44,574 nucleotides of DNA from Acidaminococcus hominis (GCF_021044795.1 NZ_JAJNOP010000020.1), one strand, 5' to 3'. Numbered from the stretch's first letter, positions 7,970 to 17,097 are shown. Notes: generated by a model from the sequence alone, not told the origin. A program made the numbers and translations.

Positions 7970-10489
7970 ATGGCAAAGAAAAAATTTAAATTGCTGGCGG
8001 TGGGGGATAGTCCCAAACGCCGGGAACTGGCGGAGCTGATCCGGGATCAGTTTACCATTGTGGAAGCGGATACCGGGGCCCAGGCCGCAGAACTGCTCTG
8101 TCAGGAAAATCATATTGATGCCATTGTGGTGGTGCTGGCGCCGGGACAAGCGCTCCAGGACTTTCAGCAGCTCCACGACGATCCGGAGTACCATCGGATT
8201 CCCGTATTATTTGTGGTGCAGCAGGCCAGCTCCCAGAAAATGGAGGAGAGTTTCTCCTTTGGAGCGTTTGATGTAATGCCCCTGCCCATGGGGGACCCTT
8301 TTGTCCAGGCCCGGTTTGCCCATTTGCGCTACGCTTTGGAAAGCAAGAAAAACAGCGAGCTGCTCCAGAAGCTGGTGCGGCGGGCCATGAAGCAGGAAGA
8401 CCCGGAGCAGTCCTTCCACTGCTTTTTGCGGTATGTGGGGCTGATGACGGGGGCGGAGCGAGCTTTTATTTTTGAAGGGCACTCCCGGGCTCCTTACGCC
8501 TGGTTCCGGAAGGATAACCTGACCACCCGGCTGAGAAGCGTGGCACCCCAGGATTTTAAGGCCATGGAAAAGACCATGGAAGCTTTGTTTGCCCAGTACG
8601 GCAGTCTGGCCATTGAGGATACGAGCCAGGTGGCCCAGGGCCGCAGGGAGACCCAGCAACTGTTCCGGAAGCTGGGCATACGGAATCTGGTGGCGTTTCC
8701 GGTGGAATTTCGTAATCGGCGGCTGTGCGTCATCTCCCTGGAGAATGTGCCGGAAAACCGGATCCGGGAAATGCGCCGGCTGCTGGAGCAGGCCATTACG
8801 CCGCTGATCATGCTGTTTGCCAACCGGAATACGGTGTTCCATCTCCGGGCCAACAGTGCGGTGGACCAGATGACGGGGACCCTGAATCGGAATGCTTTTG
8901 ACCGGGTGAGTACTTCTTTGGAACCGGAAAAGAGCCTGGGGGTCATGTTTGCCGATGTGGACAATTTGAAGCGGGTAAACGATGAACAGGGCCATGACTG
9001 GGGGGACCGGCTGATCTGCGATGCAGCAGAAGCCCTGCTGCGGTTCCGCCATGGGGGCAACGTGTTCCGCATTGGCGGGGACGAATTTGTCATCTTGTGG
9101 CAGGGCCTGACGGAAAAGGACTTCCAGGACATTGGCCGGCGGCTGGAACGGCAGCTGGCAGAACGGAAGCTGCAGCTGTCCTTGGGCTTTACCTGGGCGC
9201 CGGATCTGGCCCAGGGGTTTGAAGCCATTCTGCGGCAGGCGGACCAAAAAATGTATGCCAACAAGCAGCAGCGGAAGGCCCAAGCGGAAAGCCCGGACAC
9301 GCTGGTAAAGCCCTTTGAGCAGGCCCTGCAAAAGGGGGAATTTACCTTTGGCATTCAGCCGGTGGTGAATCCCCAGAACCGGAAGGTAATCGGCGGCGAA
9401 GCGCTGGCCCGGTGGGTCCGGGGCGGGGTGGTGCTGGAACCGGTACAGTTCCTGGAGGATATGGCCAAAACGTCCTTTATCTTCCAGCTGGACCAGTATA
9501 TTTGGGAACAGGTGTGCAGGTACCAGCGGCAGCTGCTGAATCAGGGGATTCGGCCGCTGGCTTTATCTGTGAACATCCACGCCCGGGATTTTTCTCAGGG
9601 CGATGTACCCGGAACCATCCAGAAGCTGCTGCAAAAATACGGGCTTACCCGCAGGGAAATATTTTTTGAAATCCGGGAAGCGGAATACCGGTCGGATCCT
9701 TTGGTGCGCAGCGGGGCAGATGCCCTATATGACGCAGGGCTGGTTGTTTTTTTGGACGAGTTCGGGCTGGAGTACGATTCCCTGCAAACCCTGGGCAGCC
9801 TGAAAATCCGGGGCGTGAAATTCAGTTACCATCTGCGGCTGGATATTGGCGAAGACTACAAGCAGCAGATTATCAGCAGTATGCTGAATCTGGCGGAGCG
9901 CTACCGGCTTCTGGCGGTGGTGACGGGAATTGAAACTAGCGAACAGGACGAGTTTCTGGTCAAGAAGGGGTGCAACTGCGCCCAAGGGTTCTACTGGTAT
10001 CATCCGATGAGCCCCCAATCCTTCCAGGCTCTTTTGGGCAAGGCGGATATGGTGCAGAATATGGAACGGCTGCTGATGGAACACAATGTGGGCAGCCTGA
10101 CCGTGTACAGTCTGCTGAACGAGAATATTCTCAGCGAAACCAAGCTGAACAATTTGATTGGCCCCATGGCCATTGTGTCGGTGAAAAACGATGACAGCGT
10201 CGTGCGGGTGCGTCAGGTAAACCAGGCCTACTATAACCTGTTGGGCCAGGACGCCATGAGCCCGGAAAATTCCCAGCTGCCGGATATCCCTTTGGACCGG
10301 CGGGGAGAGACCCTGGTCAGCGCTTTCCGGAAAGCGGACAAGCGGCTGAGCAAGGGGCACGTCATTTCCTTCTATTACCGGGTGCCCCGGACTCAGGAGC
10401 GCAAGCACCTGGCAGCCAAAATTATTCCTATTGTGAAAAATCAGGAGTATCGGTATTATCTGGTACTGCTGCACAAGTACCGGCGGTAG
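7970..10489 (+). CDS. Diguanylate cyclase: pseudo-receiver, GAF, GGDEF, degenerate EAL, PAS-like (copy A)
   Basis: 839 residues. Order: a receiver-like domain (1 to about 125) lacking the phosphoacceptor Asp (IVVVLAPG at that strand); a GAF-like domain (about 140-290); an intact GGDEF (G369-F373, preceded by DVDNLKRVND); a degenerate EAL; and a PAS-like tail (about 715-839). The EAL motif E477-A478-L479 is kept, but DDFG is D596-EFG and the EGVE motif is TGIE, so phosphodiesterase activity is unlikely. The RxxD inhibitory site before GGDEF reads RxxG, so product inhibition is probably lost. Start at 7970 is chosen because it gives the same length as copy A' at 14501. A 143-base leader without a gene separates it from the pel operon. 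Probably cytoplasmic, making c-di-GMP for Pel synthesis (inference). Confidence 0.85.
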   Translation: MAKKKFKLLAVGDSPKRRELAELIRDQFTIVEADTGAQAAELLCQENHIDAIVVVLAPGQALQDFQQLHDDPEYHRIPVLFVVQQASSQKMEESFSFGAFDVMPLPMGDPFVQARFAHLRYALESKKNSELLQKLVRRAMKQEDPEQSFHCFLRYVGLMTGAERAFIFEGHSRAPYAWFRKDNLTTRLRSVAPQDFKAMEKTMEALFAQYGSLAIEDTSQVAQGRRETQQLFRKLGIRNLVAFPVEFRNRRLCVISLENVPENRIREMRRLLEQAITPLIMLFANRNTVFHLRANSAVDQMTGTLNRNAFDRVSTSLEPEKSLGVMFADVDNLKRVNDEQGHDWGDRLICDAAEALLRFRHGGNVFRIGGDEFVILWQGLTEKDFQDIGRRLERQLAERKLQLSLGFTWAPDLAQGFEAILRQADQKMYANKQQRKAQAESPDTLVKPFEQALQKGEFTFGIQPVVNPQNRKVIGGEALARWVRGGVVLEPVQFLEDMAKTSFIFQLDQYIWEQVCRYQRQLLNQGIRPLALSVNIHARDFSQGDVPGTIQKLLQKYGLTRREIFFEIREAEYRSDPLVRSGADALYDAGLVVFLDEFGLEYDSLQTLGSLKIRGVKFSYHLRLDIGEDYKQQIISSMLNLAERYRLLAVVTGIETSEQDEFLVKKGCNCAQGFYWYHPMSPQSFQALLGKADMVQNMERLLMEHNVGSLTVYSLLNENILSETKLNNLIGPMAIVSVKNDDSVVRVRQVNQAYYNLLGQDAMSPENSQLPDIPLDRRGETLVSAFRKADKRLSKGHVISFYYRVPRTQERKHLAAKIIPIVKNQEYRYYLVLLHKYRR

Positions 10490-10523
10490 GCCGGAATAAG
10501 CCGGTTATTTTTACTATAAGGTC

Positions 10524-10552
10524 TTTCTTTTATATTGAAATCAGTGTATAGT
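10524..10552 (+). promoter_or_regulatory. Candidate promoter of the first EAL gene
   Basis: A -10-like TATAGT (10547-10552) lies 17 bases after TTTCTT (10524-10529), in an AT-rich gap in otherwise GC-rich DNA. TTGAAA at 10535 is an alternative -35 without a well-spaced -10. A TATAGTATAT string is also found before the second EAL gene near 12421, which supports a shared promoter element. Confidence 0.4.
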
Positions 10553-10580
10553 ATATGCTAACAGAGTTAAAACTATTCTT

Positions 10581-10600
10581 TTCTGCAACTACTTGCAGAA
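10581..10600 (+). promoter_or_regulatory. Perfect 8-bp hairpin in the leader of the EAL gene
   Basis: TTCTGCAA and TTGCAGAA pair perfectly around a 4-base loop (CTAC). No T run follows, so it is not a terminator. It lies in the roughly 120-base untranslated leader and may affect message stability or translation. No known riboswitch class is recognised. Confidence 0.4.
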
Positions 10601-10673
10601 GGCTCGCGGGCAAGAAGGTTTTTGCGCTGGCCATACTATATTGCGGCCCCTTTGTCTATTGAGGAGAATTGCT

Positions 10674-12347
10674 ATGAATGCAAGCGAGCAAGAAAAAAAC
10701 AAAAAAGAGCTGCTGGCCAGCTGTCTGGATCATTTACCCGGGGGTGTCCTCATCTGCGTGGAGGATCCGGAAGGCAGTATTTTATACGTAAATAAATATG
10801 TAATTGAGTTTATGGACTGTGCCACTGAGGCAGAGTTTCGTCAGCTGACGGGGGGCGTGCTTACCGGGATGGTCCGGCCGGAAGAACGGCGGGAGCTGTT
10901 CCAGGTGATGAAGCAGTTCCGGGAAGGCACAAGCACTTTTCAGCATATCCGCTACGCCGTGAAGACCCGCATCGGGCGGCTGCGCTACGTGGATGCCCTG
11001 GACTACCTGGTGGTGGAAGCCTCAGGAAGGCGGCTCCATTATATTTTCAATGTGCCGGGGGATGATCCGGTACTGAATCAGGACGCCCTGCCCGGGGTAC
11101 GGAAGTTTTTTGACTATGCCAGGCAGCTGCCGGCGCTGATGCAGCAGGGAGGGAAAAATCCCAACCTGGCGGTGGTGGCCTTTCATGTGGACCATTATAA
11201 GATCTACTCCCTGAAGTATGGGGCAGCAGCTACGGAAAAACTGATCAGCCGCTGCGCGGCCATTCTTCAGGAAGTTTTTTCCGAAACCTTTCTGTTCAAT
11301 TTATCGGAGGAACGGTTTGCCCTTTTGGCGCCGGTGAAGCAGCTGGAAGAAAAAATCCAGCAGGCCCATGCCAAAATGCGGGAAGAATATCCTGACCAGG
11401 TGGTGATGTTCCACTTTGGCAGCTACCTGCCCAGGATGGGCGGGGAGGATATGTACCGTTCTCTGCTGTGGGCGGAAACGGCCTGCGACAACCTGCGGGA
11501 AAAGCCGGAGGAGTTTTACCAGGAAGCTACGGCTCCTGTCCGGGAAAAGGTGCAGATTCGCCGCTATGTGGTGAGCCACATTGATGAGGCGGTGGAGAAG
11601 GACTGGATTCGGCCGTATTATCAGCCCCTGGTCCGGGCCAAAACCTTGGAACTGGTCGGGTTTGAAGCTCTGGCCCGCTGGCAGGAACCCAGCTGGGGAA
11701 CGCTTTTGCCCGATGCCTTTATTGGGCCTTTGGAAACGTCCCACCAAATCGACAAGCTGGATCAGCAGATGATCCGCTGCGTGTGCCGGGAGTACCGGCA
11801 GCGGGTGGACGCCGGCAAGCCGGTGTATCCGGTATCGTTAAACCTGTCCCGGCTGGACTTTTTCCTGATTAATGCCTTTGCCACCCTGGAAAAATATGTA
11901 AAAGAGTACCGGGTGCCCCGGAATATGCTTCGGGTGGAAATCACTGAAACTCTGCTGGTAGGGCAGGAAGGTCGGATGGCCGAAGAAGTGAACCGGTTCC
12001 GGGAAGCGGGCTACCAGGTGTGGATGGACGATTTTGGCAGCGGCTATTCGTCCCTGCATACCCTGAAAAGCTGCAATTTTGACCTGATGAAGCTGGACAA
12101 GGAATTTCTCAGGCCCTTTACGGAGCGGGGAAAGAAAATCCTGGAAAATGTGCTGGAGATGACCCGGCTTTTGTGCATTCGTTCCCTGGGAGAAGGGGTG
12201 GAGAACCGGGAGCAGCTGGAATTTTTCCGGGCCCAGGGCTGCGAGCTTGTGCAGGGGTATCTGTTAGGGGTGCCATTGCCCTATGAGGACAGTATTACGG
12301 CTTGCCAAAAGCGGCTGCAGCAGCTGCGGAAAGCAGGTTTGAAATAA
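10674..12347 (+). CDS. c-di-GMP phosphodiesterase: PAS, degenerate GGDEF, EAL (copy B)
   Basis: 557 residues, with a GAGGAG ribosome site before ATG 10674. An N-terminal PAS-like domain (about 10-125) precedes a GGDEF-fold domain whose signature reads SEERF (S211-F215), so it should not make c-di-GMP. The EAL domain is complete: E331-A-L, SLNLS, EITE, D452-D-F-G, KLD and E507-G-V-E, all expected for metal binding and hydrolysis of c-di-GMP to pGpG. No membrane segments are seen, so it is probably cytosolic. It follows the diguanylate cyclase gene and is clearly paralogous to the next gene. The frame extends upstream to 10593, but that part lies in the leader and lacks a good ribosome site. 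Confidence 0.88.
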   Translation: MNASEQEKNKKELLASCLDHLPGGVLICVEDPEGSILYVNKYVIEFMDCATEAEFRQLTGGVLTGMVRPEERRELFQVMKQFREGTSTFQHIRYAVKTRIGRLRYVDALDYLVVEASGRRLHYIFNVPGDDPVLNQDALPGVRKFFDYARQLPALMQQGGKNPNLAVVAFHVDHYKIYSLKYGAAATEKLISRCAAILQEVFSETFLFNLSEERFALLAPVKQLEEKIQQAHAKMREEYPDQVVMFHFGSYLPRMGGEDMYRSLLWAETACDNLREKPEEFYQEATAPVREKVQIRRYVVSHIDEAVEKDWIRPYYQPLVRAKTLELVGFEALARWQEPSWGTLLPDAFIGPLETSHQIDKLDQQMIRCVCREYRQRVDAGKPVYPVSLNLSRLDFFLINAFATLEKYVKEYRVPRNMLRVEITETLLVGQEGRMAEEVNRFREAGYQVWMDDFGSGYSSLHTLKSCNFDLMKLDKEFLRPFTERGKKILENVLEMTRLLCIRSLGEGVENREQLEFFRAQGCELVQGYLLGVPLPYEDSITACQKRLQQLRKAGLK

Positions 12348-12407
12348 ACGTACAAGAAGGCAGTGTGCGGCTTGAGGGCACTTGCCAACAATGAAAATCG
12401 ACTTTTC

Positions 12408-12436
12408 TTTTTGGATAAAATATAGTATATTATAAT
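12408..12436 (+). promoter_or_regulatory. Candidate promoter of the second EAL gene
   Basis: A perfect TATAAT is at 12431-12436. At 17-base spacing the -35 is a poor TTTTTG (12408-12413); TTGGAT at 12411 gives only 14 bases. The -10 and the AT-rich context are convincing, the -35 is not. Confidence 0.45.
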
Positions 12437-12660
12437 CCTGATAAAATAATTGCAAAGGGATTTGTTGAGCCCTTCAGGGTCTCATTCTAGGGCTTGCCAG
12501 GATAGAAAGGAGTGCGGGCAGCCATCCACAGGGATATTGTACAACTACAGGATAAAAGCAAGCAGAAAAGCGGCTTTTCCTGGAATCTTGTAGCAGACAT
12601 TGTACGCACAACAGGGCTGCTGCCGCTGTTGCTGTTACCTGAAGCTGCGGAGGAAGAGAC
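12437..12660 (+). promoter_or_regulatory. Long structured leader of the second EAL gene
   Basis: About 220 bases without a gene lie between the -10 box and the ATG. Within it CTACA and AAAAGC (about 12543-12561) can pair with GCTTTT and TGTAG downstream (about 12578-12597), forming a broken long hairpin. No known riboswitch core, including the c-di-GMP GEMM motif, is recognised. Function unknown. Confidence 0.35.
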
Positions 12661-14358
12661 ATGACAGATAAGGAAAACAAAAGGGGTATTGCCATCGCCC
12701 AGGGCTTGGACTGTATGCCGGGGGGCGTGGTCATTTCCCGGGAAACCGGGGAACTCCTGTATGTGAACCCGTATATGGTGGCCTTCTACGATTGTGCAAG
12801 TGAAGAAGAGCTGCGGGAATATCTGGCTGACAATATGTACACCATGGTACGGCCGGAAGACCGGGAAAGCCTGCGCCAGCGCCTCCAGAAGGAGGAAAAG
12901 GGCCGGGAGCTGTACTACCGGATGCGGTATACGGTGGTCACCAAAAAGGGCCGGATCCGCCACGTAGATGCGGTGGACCGGCTGGTGGTGACACCGGAGG
13001 GAGAACGGCTGCACTATGGCTTCAGCCTGCCCATGTCAGAAACCGGGGTGGAGCAGGATGCCATGACCGGCACCCGGCGCTTTTTGTCCTATGCCAGCCA
13101 ATTTTTGGAGATGTATCAGGAAGGGATGGCCATGCCGGCCCTGAATCTGATTTTCTTTAATGTGGAGCGGTTCAAGCTGTACAACATCAAGTACGGCATA
13201 GAGGCAGGAAATCAGCTGATTGCCCGCTGTGCCGCGGTGCTGCAGCAGGTCTTTGCCAATGATTTTGTCTTTTGCATTGCGGACGACCGGTTCGCCATCC
13301 TGACGGATGCTCTCCGGGTCCGGGACCGGGTCCAGGAGGTCCGGGAGATTCTCCGGCAGGAATATTCCGACCGGGTGGTGGCCTTCCACTTTGGAGGCTA
13401 CCGGATTATGGATCCCCGGGAAGATCTGCACCAGGCGCTGGACCGGGCCAGGATGGCCTGCGAAAGCATCCGGGGACGGTTGGACACCTATTTCTATGAA
13501 TGGACCGACCTTATGGCCGGCCGTATGGCCATCCGCAGCTATGTGGTGGGACATATTGACGAAGCGGTACAAAAGGGCTGGATTCGGCCCTACTACCAGC
13601 CGGTGGTGCGGTTGGACACCCTGGAGCCCGTGGGCTTTGAAGCCCTGGCCCGGTGGATCGATCCGGAGCGGGGGCTGCTGATGCCGGCGGACTTTATCGG
13701 TTCGCTGGAGGATTCCCAGCAGATTGACAAGCTGGACCGGCATATGATTGCCTCTGTTTGCCGGGAGTACCGGCAGCGGGTGGAGGCCGGAAAGCCGGTG
13801 TACCCGGTTTCGATAAACCTGTCCCGGCTGGACTTCTTCCTGTGCGATGCCTATGAGGTGCTGGAAGAAAATACCCTGAAGTACGGGGTGCCCCGCAATA
13901 TGCTCCAGGTGGAAATTACCGAAAGTCTGCTGCTGGACCAGGGCCTTCGCATGACGGAGGAAATGGAACGGCTGCGCCGGGCTGGGTACCAGGTGTGGAT
14001 GGACGACTTCGGCAGCGGGTATTCTTCCTTGAATACCTTGAAAACTCACGATTTTGACGTGGTGAAACTGGACCGGATGTTTCTGGAGCCCTTTACGGTG
14101 AAGGCCCAGAAAATCCTGGCGGCAGTGCTGGCCATGAACCATGCCCTGGGGATTCGGACCCTGGGTGAAGGTCTGGAGACGGAGGAGGAATTGGACTTCT
14201 TCCGCCGGGAACACTGCGAGCTGGCCCAAGGCTATTTGCTGGGACGGCCCCAGCCTTACGACGAAAGTTTGGCGGAATGCAGCAGGAAATGCCAGGCACT
14301 GCTGGGCAAAGAGAAAGACAAAAAAGAAATGGCGGCAGGGCTGGAAAAGCCTGTCTGA
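12661..14358 (+). CDS. c-di-GMP phosphodiesterase: PAS, degenerate GGDEF, EAL (copy B')
   Basis: 565 residues, a close relative of the preceding gene: both begin their PAS domain with a ...PGG(V) block and share long stretches of the EAL domain. The GGDEF signature is replaced by ADDRF (A207-F211). The EAL site is intact: E327-A-L, SINLS, EITE, D448-D-F-G-S-G, KLD and EGLE. It should therefore hydrolyse c-di-GMP, perhaps in answer to a PAS ligand. Differences from copy B are concentrated in the PAS and GGDEF-like parts, suggesting different input signals (inference). ATG 12661 is preceded by GGAGGAAGAG. Confidence 0.88.
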   Translation: MTDKENKRGIAIAQGLDCMPGGVVISRETGELLYVNPYMVAFYDCASEEELREYLADNMYTMVRPEDRESLRQRLQKEEKGRELYYRMRYTVVTKKGRIRHVDAVDRLVVTPEGERLHYGFSLPMSETGVEQDAMTGTRRFLSYASQFLEMYQEGMAMPALNLIFFNVERFKLYNIKYGIEAGNQLIARCAAVLQQVFANDFVFCIADDRFAILTDALRVRDRVQEVREILRQEYSDRVVAFHFGGYRIMDPREDLHQALDRARMACESIRGRLDTYFYEWTDLMAGRMAIRSYVVGHIDEAVQKGWIRPYYQPVVRLDTLEPVGFEALARWIDPERGLLMPADFIGSLEDSQQIDKLDRHMIASVCREYRQRVEAGKPVYPVSINLSRLDFFLCDAYEVLEENTLKYGVPRNMLQVEITESLLLDQGLRMTEEMERLRRAGYQVWMDDFGSGYSSLNTLKTHDFDVVKLDRMFLEPFTVKAQKILAAVLAMNHALGIRTLGEGLETEEELDFFRREHCELAQGYLLGRPQPYDESLAECSRKCQALLGKEKDKKEMAAGLEKPV

Positions 14359-14379
14359 GAATAGATTTAGAGAGAAAGC

Positions 14380-14497
14380 TGTAACAAGCAAGCTAAGTAG
14401 GATAGCAGCGCCTGTTTTGTGGGGAAACGGGCAGAAACCATGAAAACGGCAGGGGTGCCCGCTGGGCGGCTCTGCGTACCAACCGAGTGAGGTTACA
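14380..14497 (+). promoter_or_regulatory. Structured leader with competing hairpins before the second cyclase gene
   Basis: TGTAAC (14380-14385) pairs perfectly with GTTACA (14492-14497), closing the whole leader. The closing strand sits right against the AAGG ribosome site and the ATG at 14501. Inside, CCTGTTT (14411-14417) pairs with AAACGGG (14425-14431), while GGGCA (14429-14433) can instead pair with TGCCC (14456-14460); the two share GGG and exclude each other. That is riboswitch-like architecture. The sequence does not match the GEMM c-di-GMP, TPP or cobalamin consensus as I know them. Confidence 0.4.
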
Positions 14498-14500
14498 AGG

Positions 14501-17020
14501 ATGAGAGGGAATACTATTCGTTTATTATTGGTGGCCGATGATCGGCGCCAAGCCTGGCTGAAAGGGCTGCTGCAGGAGAATTTTCGCTTTCTGACAGAGT
14601 CCGATGCTGCGTCTGCCCTGGCGCGGCTTCACCAGGAACGCCGGGTGGATGCTATTATTCTGGCACCCACCCAGGGGCGGGGGCTTGACGCCCTGCGCCG
14701 GATGCACACAGATCCGGTGTGTCACCATATTCCGGTGGCTCTGCTGTTGGAAAATGCCAGTGCGAAAGAACAGGAAGAAGCGTTCTCCCTGGGTGCAGTG
14801 GACGTGATTTCCCTGCCGGCGGAGGATGACCTGATCCGGGCACGGTTTACCCATTTGAAATACGAATTGGAAAAACAGAATACCCTGCGGCTGCTCCAGC
14901 GGATTGTCCGCCGGGCCATGAAACAGGAAGATCCAGACCAGATTTTCCTGCATTTTCTGCGGTATTTGGGACTGTTTTCCCAGGCAGAAAAAGTGTTTAT
15001 TTTTGAAGGGGATTCCCATGCCCCGTATTATTGGAGTACCAGCGGCGAGGCCGGGGTGGGGGAGCGGACGGTTCCCCAGCGGGATTACGCAGCACTGCGA
15101 GAGACCATTGATGGCCTGTTTGCGAAATACGGCAGTGTGTTTATCAGTGATTTGTCCCGGTGCCCGTGCGAAGATGAAAAAGCGCTGGCGGTGCTGACTT
15201 CCTATGGGCTCAAGAGCCTGGCGGCGCTGCCCATTTATTTCAACCACCGGCGGCTGTGCGTGGTATGCCTGGAAAACGTGCCCCGGGACCGGATGAGACC
15301 TACCCGGATGCTGGTGAGCCATTTGAAGACGTCCCTGATCATGATGTTTGCCAATCGGAACTCGGTGTACCACCTCCGGGCCAACAGTTCCATTGACCAG
15401 ATGACTGGGGCCCTGAACCGGAATGCCTTTGACCGGTACAGCCAGACCATTGATCCGGAAGAAAGTATTGGGGTGCTGTTTGCGGACCTGGATAACCTGA
15501 AACAGGTCAACGATCAGATGGGCCACAGCTGGGGGGACCGGCTGCTGTGCGATATGGCAGAGGCTCTGATGCGCTACCGGTTTGGGGGCACGGTATTCCG
15601 CATAGGCGGGGACGAGTTTGTGGTGGTGTGGCAGGGCCTGTCCAAAGACGCTTTCTACGCCCTGGGCCAGCAGATTCGCCGGCATTTGGCGGAGCGGAAC
15701 CTGAACAATTCCATGGGCCTGTATTGGGCCCCTGATGTGCGCAAGGGCTTTGATGCGGTGCTCCGGGCTGCGGACCAGCAGATGTACAATGAAAAGAGCC
15801 AGCATCGGCTGATCTGCCGCAGCACCAATAAGGAAGAAAGCCTGTTTGTGGAAGCTATGGCCAAGGGAGAATTTACGCCGTTTTTGCAGCCCATTGTGAA
15901 TCCCCAGACCAATAAGATTATCGGGGCAGAGCTGCTGGCCCGGTGGATTCGGGGCGGGGTGATTCTGGAACCGTCCCATTTCCTGGACGAAATGGAACAG
16001 GACGCCTTTATTTTCCAACTGGATTCCTATCTGTGGGAAGAAGCCTGTAAGCTCCAGCGGGAACTGCTGGACAAGGGGCGGAAACCCATTCCGCTGGCTG
16101 TGAACGTCAATGCCAAGGATTTCTATTTGGGAAACGTCCCCCGGCTGATTCGGCAGCTATTGGAGAAGTATGACCTGCCCTATGAGCTGTTGATTTTAGA
16201 AATCAAGGAGCGGGATTACCGGCGCAACTCCCTGGTCCACAGCTGCGTGGACAATATGTACGATGAAGGGGTCTTTACGGTCATGGACCAGTTTGGCATG
16301 GAATATGATTCCCTCCAGGTACTGCCCACCTTGAAGGTGCGGGGGGTAAAGTTCAGCTGGAACCAGCGCCAGGATATTTCGGAAGAGTATAAGCAGAAGG
16401 TGCTGGAAAGTCTGATGAACTTGGCCGAACGCCAGGGGCTGATTGTCAACGTGGCTGGCATTGAAACCGCGGAGCAGGCCCAGATGGTGATCCGGCAGGG
16501 CGGCGGCTGCGCCCAGGGCTTCTACTGGTACCGGCCGCTGGAATGCCGGGCTTTCCGGAGACTGCTGGCAACGCCGGGGCTGACCCAGCCGCCCAAGGAC
16601 CAGTCCATGCTGAGCCTGAACGTAGGAACGCTGACGGTGTACCACCTGCTGGCGGAGAATATCATCAGCGAGGCCCGGCTCAACGATATTATTGGGCCCA
16701 TGGCCATTATTTCCGTGAAAAATGATGACAGCCAAATCCGGATGCGCCAGATGAACCGGGCGTACTACCGGCTGGTGGGGCGGTCCCCCCAGGATCCTTC
16801 CCTGAGCGTGGTGGACAACATTCTGACCGATGAACCGGGACAGGACCTGCTTACGGCCTTCCATCGGGCAGACGGCCGGCCGGACAGCGGCCATTTGATT
16901 TCCTTCCGGTATACCTGTCCGGGAGAATTGGAGCCCCGGCATTTGGTGGCCCGGATTCTGCCCATTGGTAAGAACGACCATTTCCGGTACTACCTGGTAT
17001 TCCTGCACAAGTTCCGGTGA
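14501..17020 (+). CDS. Diguanylate cyclase: pseudo-receiver, GAF, GGDEF, degenerate EAL, PAS-like (copy A')
   Basis: 839 residues, exactly the length of copy A at 7970, with the GGDEF at the same residues (369-373) and the EAL-position E-L-L at 477-479. The receiver-like domain again has no phosphoacceptor Asp (AIILAPTQ). GGDEF is intact, with DLDNLKQVND before it, so cyclase activity is expected. The EAL part is degenerate: DDFG is D596-Q-F-G and EGVE is AGIE, so hydrolysis is unlikely; it may bind c-di-GMP or serve structurally. The I-site is RxxG. A PAS-like domain ends the protein. Divergence is spread along the whole length, pointing to an old duplication. A strong terminator follows at 17098. 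Confidence 0.86.
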   Translation: MRGNTIRLLLVADDRRQAWLKGLLQENFRFLTESDAASALARLHQERRVDAIILAPTQGRGLDALRRMHTDPVCHHIPVALLLENASAKEQEEAFSLGAVDVISLPAEDDLIRARFTHLKYELEKQNTLRLLQRIVRRAMKQEDPDQIFLHFLRYLGLFSQAEKVFIFEGDSHAPYYWSTSGEAGVGERTVPQRDYAALRETIDGLFAKYGSVFISDLSRCPCEDEKALAVLTSYGLKSLAALPIYFNHRRLCVVCLENVPRDRMRPTRMLVSHLKTSLIMMFANRNSVYHLRANSSIDQMTGALNRNAFDRYSQTIDPEESIGVLFADLDNLKQVNDQMGHSWGDRLLCDMAEALMRYRFGGTVFRIGGDEFVVVWQGLSKDAFYALGQQIRRHLAERNLNNSMGLYWAPDVRKGFDAVLRAADQQMYNEKSQHRLICRSTNKEESLFVEAMAKGEFTPFLQPIVNPQTNKIIGAELLARWIRGGVILEPSHFLDEMEQDAFIFQLDSYLWEEACKLQRELLDKGRKPIPLAVNVNAKDFYLGNVPRLIRQLLEKYDLPYELLILEIKERDYRRNSLVHSCVDNMYDEGVFTVMDQFGMEYDSLQVLPTLKVRGVKFSWNQRQDISEEYKQKVLESLMNLAERQGLIVNVAGIETAEQAQMVIRQGGGCAQGFYWYRPLECRAFRRLLATPGLTQPPKDQSMLSLNVGTLTVYHLLAENIISEARLNDIIGPMAIISVKNDDSQIRMRQMNRAYYRLVGRSPQDPSLSVVDNILTDEPGQDLLTAFHRADGRPDSGHLISFRYTCPGELEPRHLVARILPIGKNDHFRYYLVFLHKFR

Positions 17021-17097
17021 AAAAATTTTAGAAACAAGTTTTTGTACACTAACTTATATGTAGAAAACCCCTGTGGGGCTAACAGGGAAAGATACGC

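Noticed and set aside
14450..14500. TPP riboswitch-like string GGGGTGCCCGCTGG in the leader of the second cyclase gene
   Set aside because: The second conserved half of the TPP aptamer is missing and the space before the start codon is too short.
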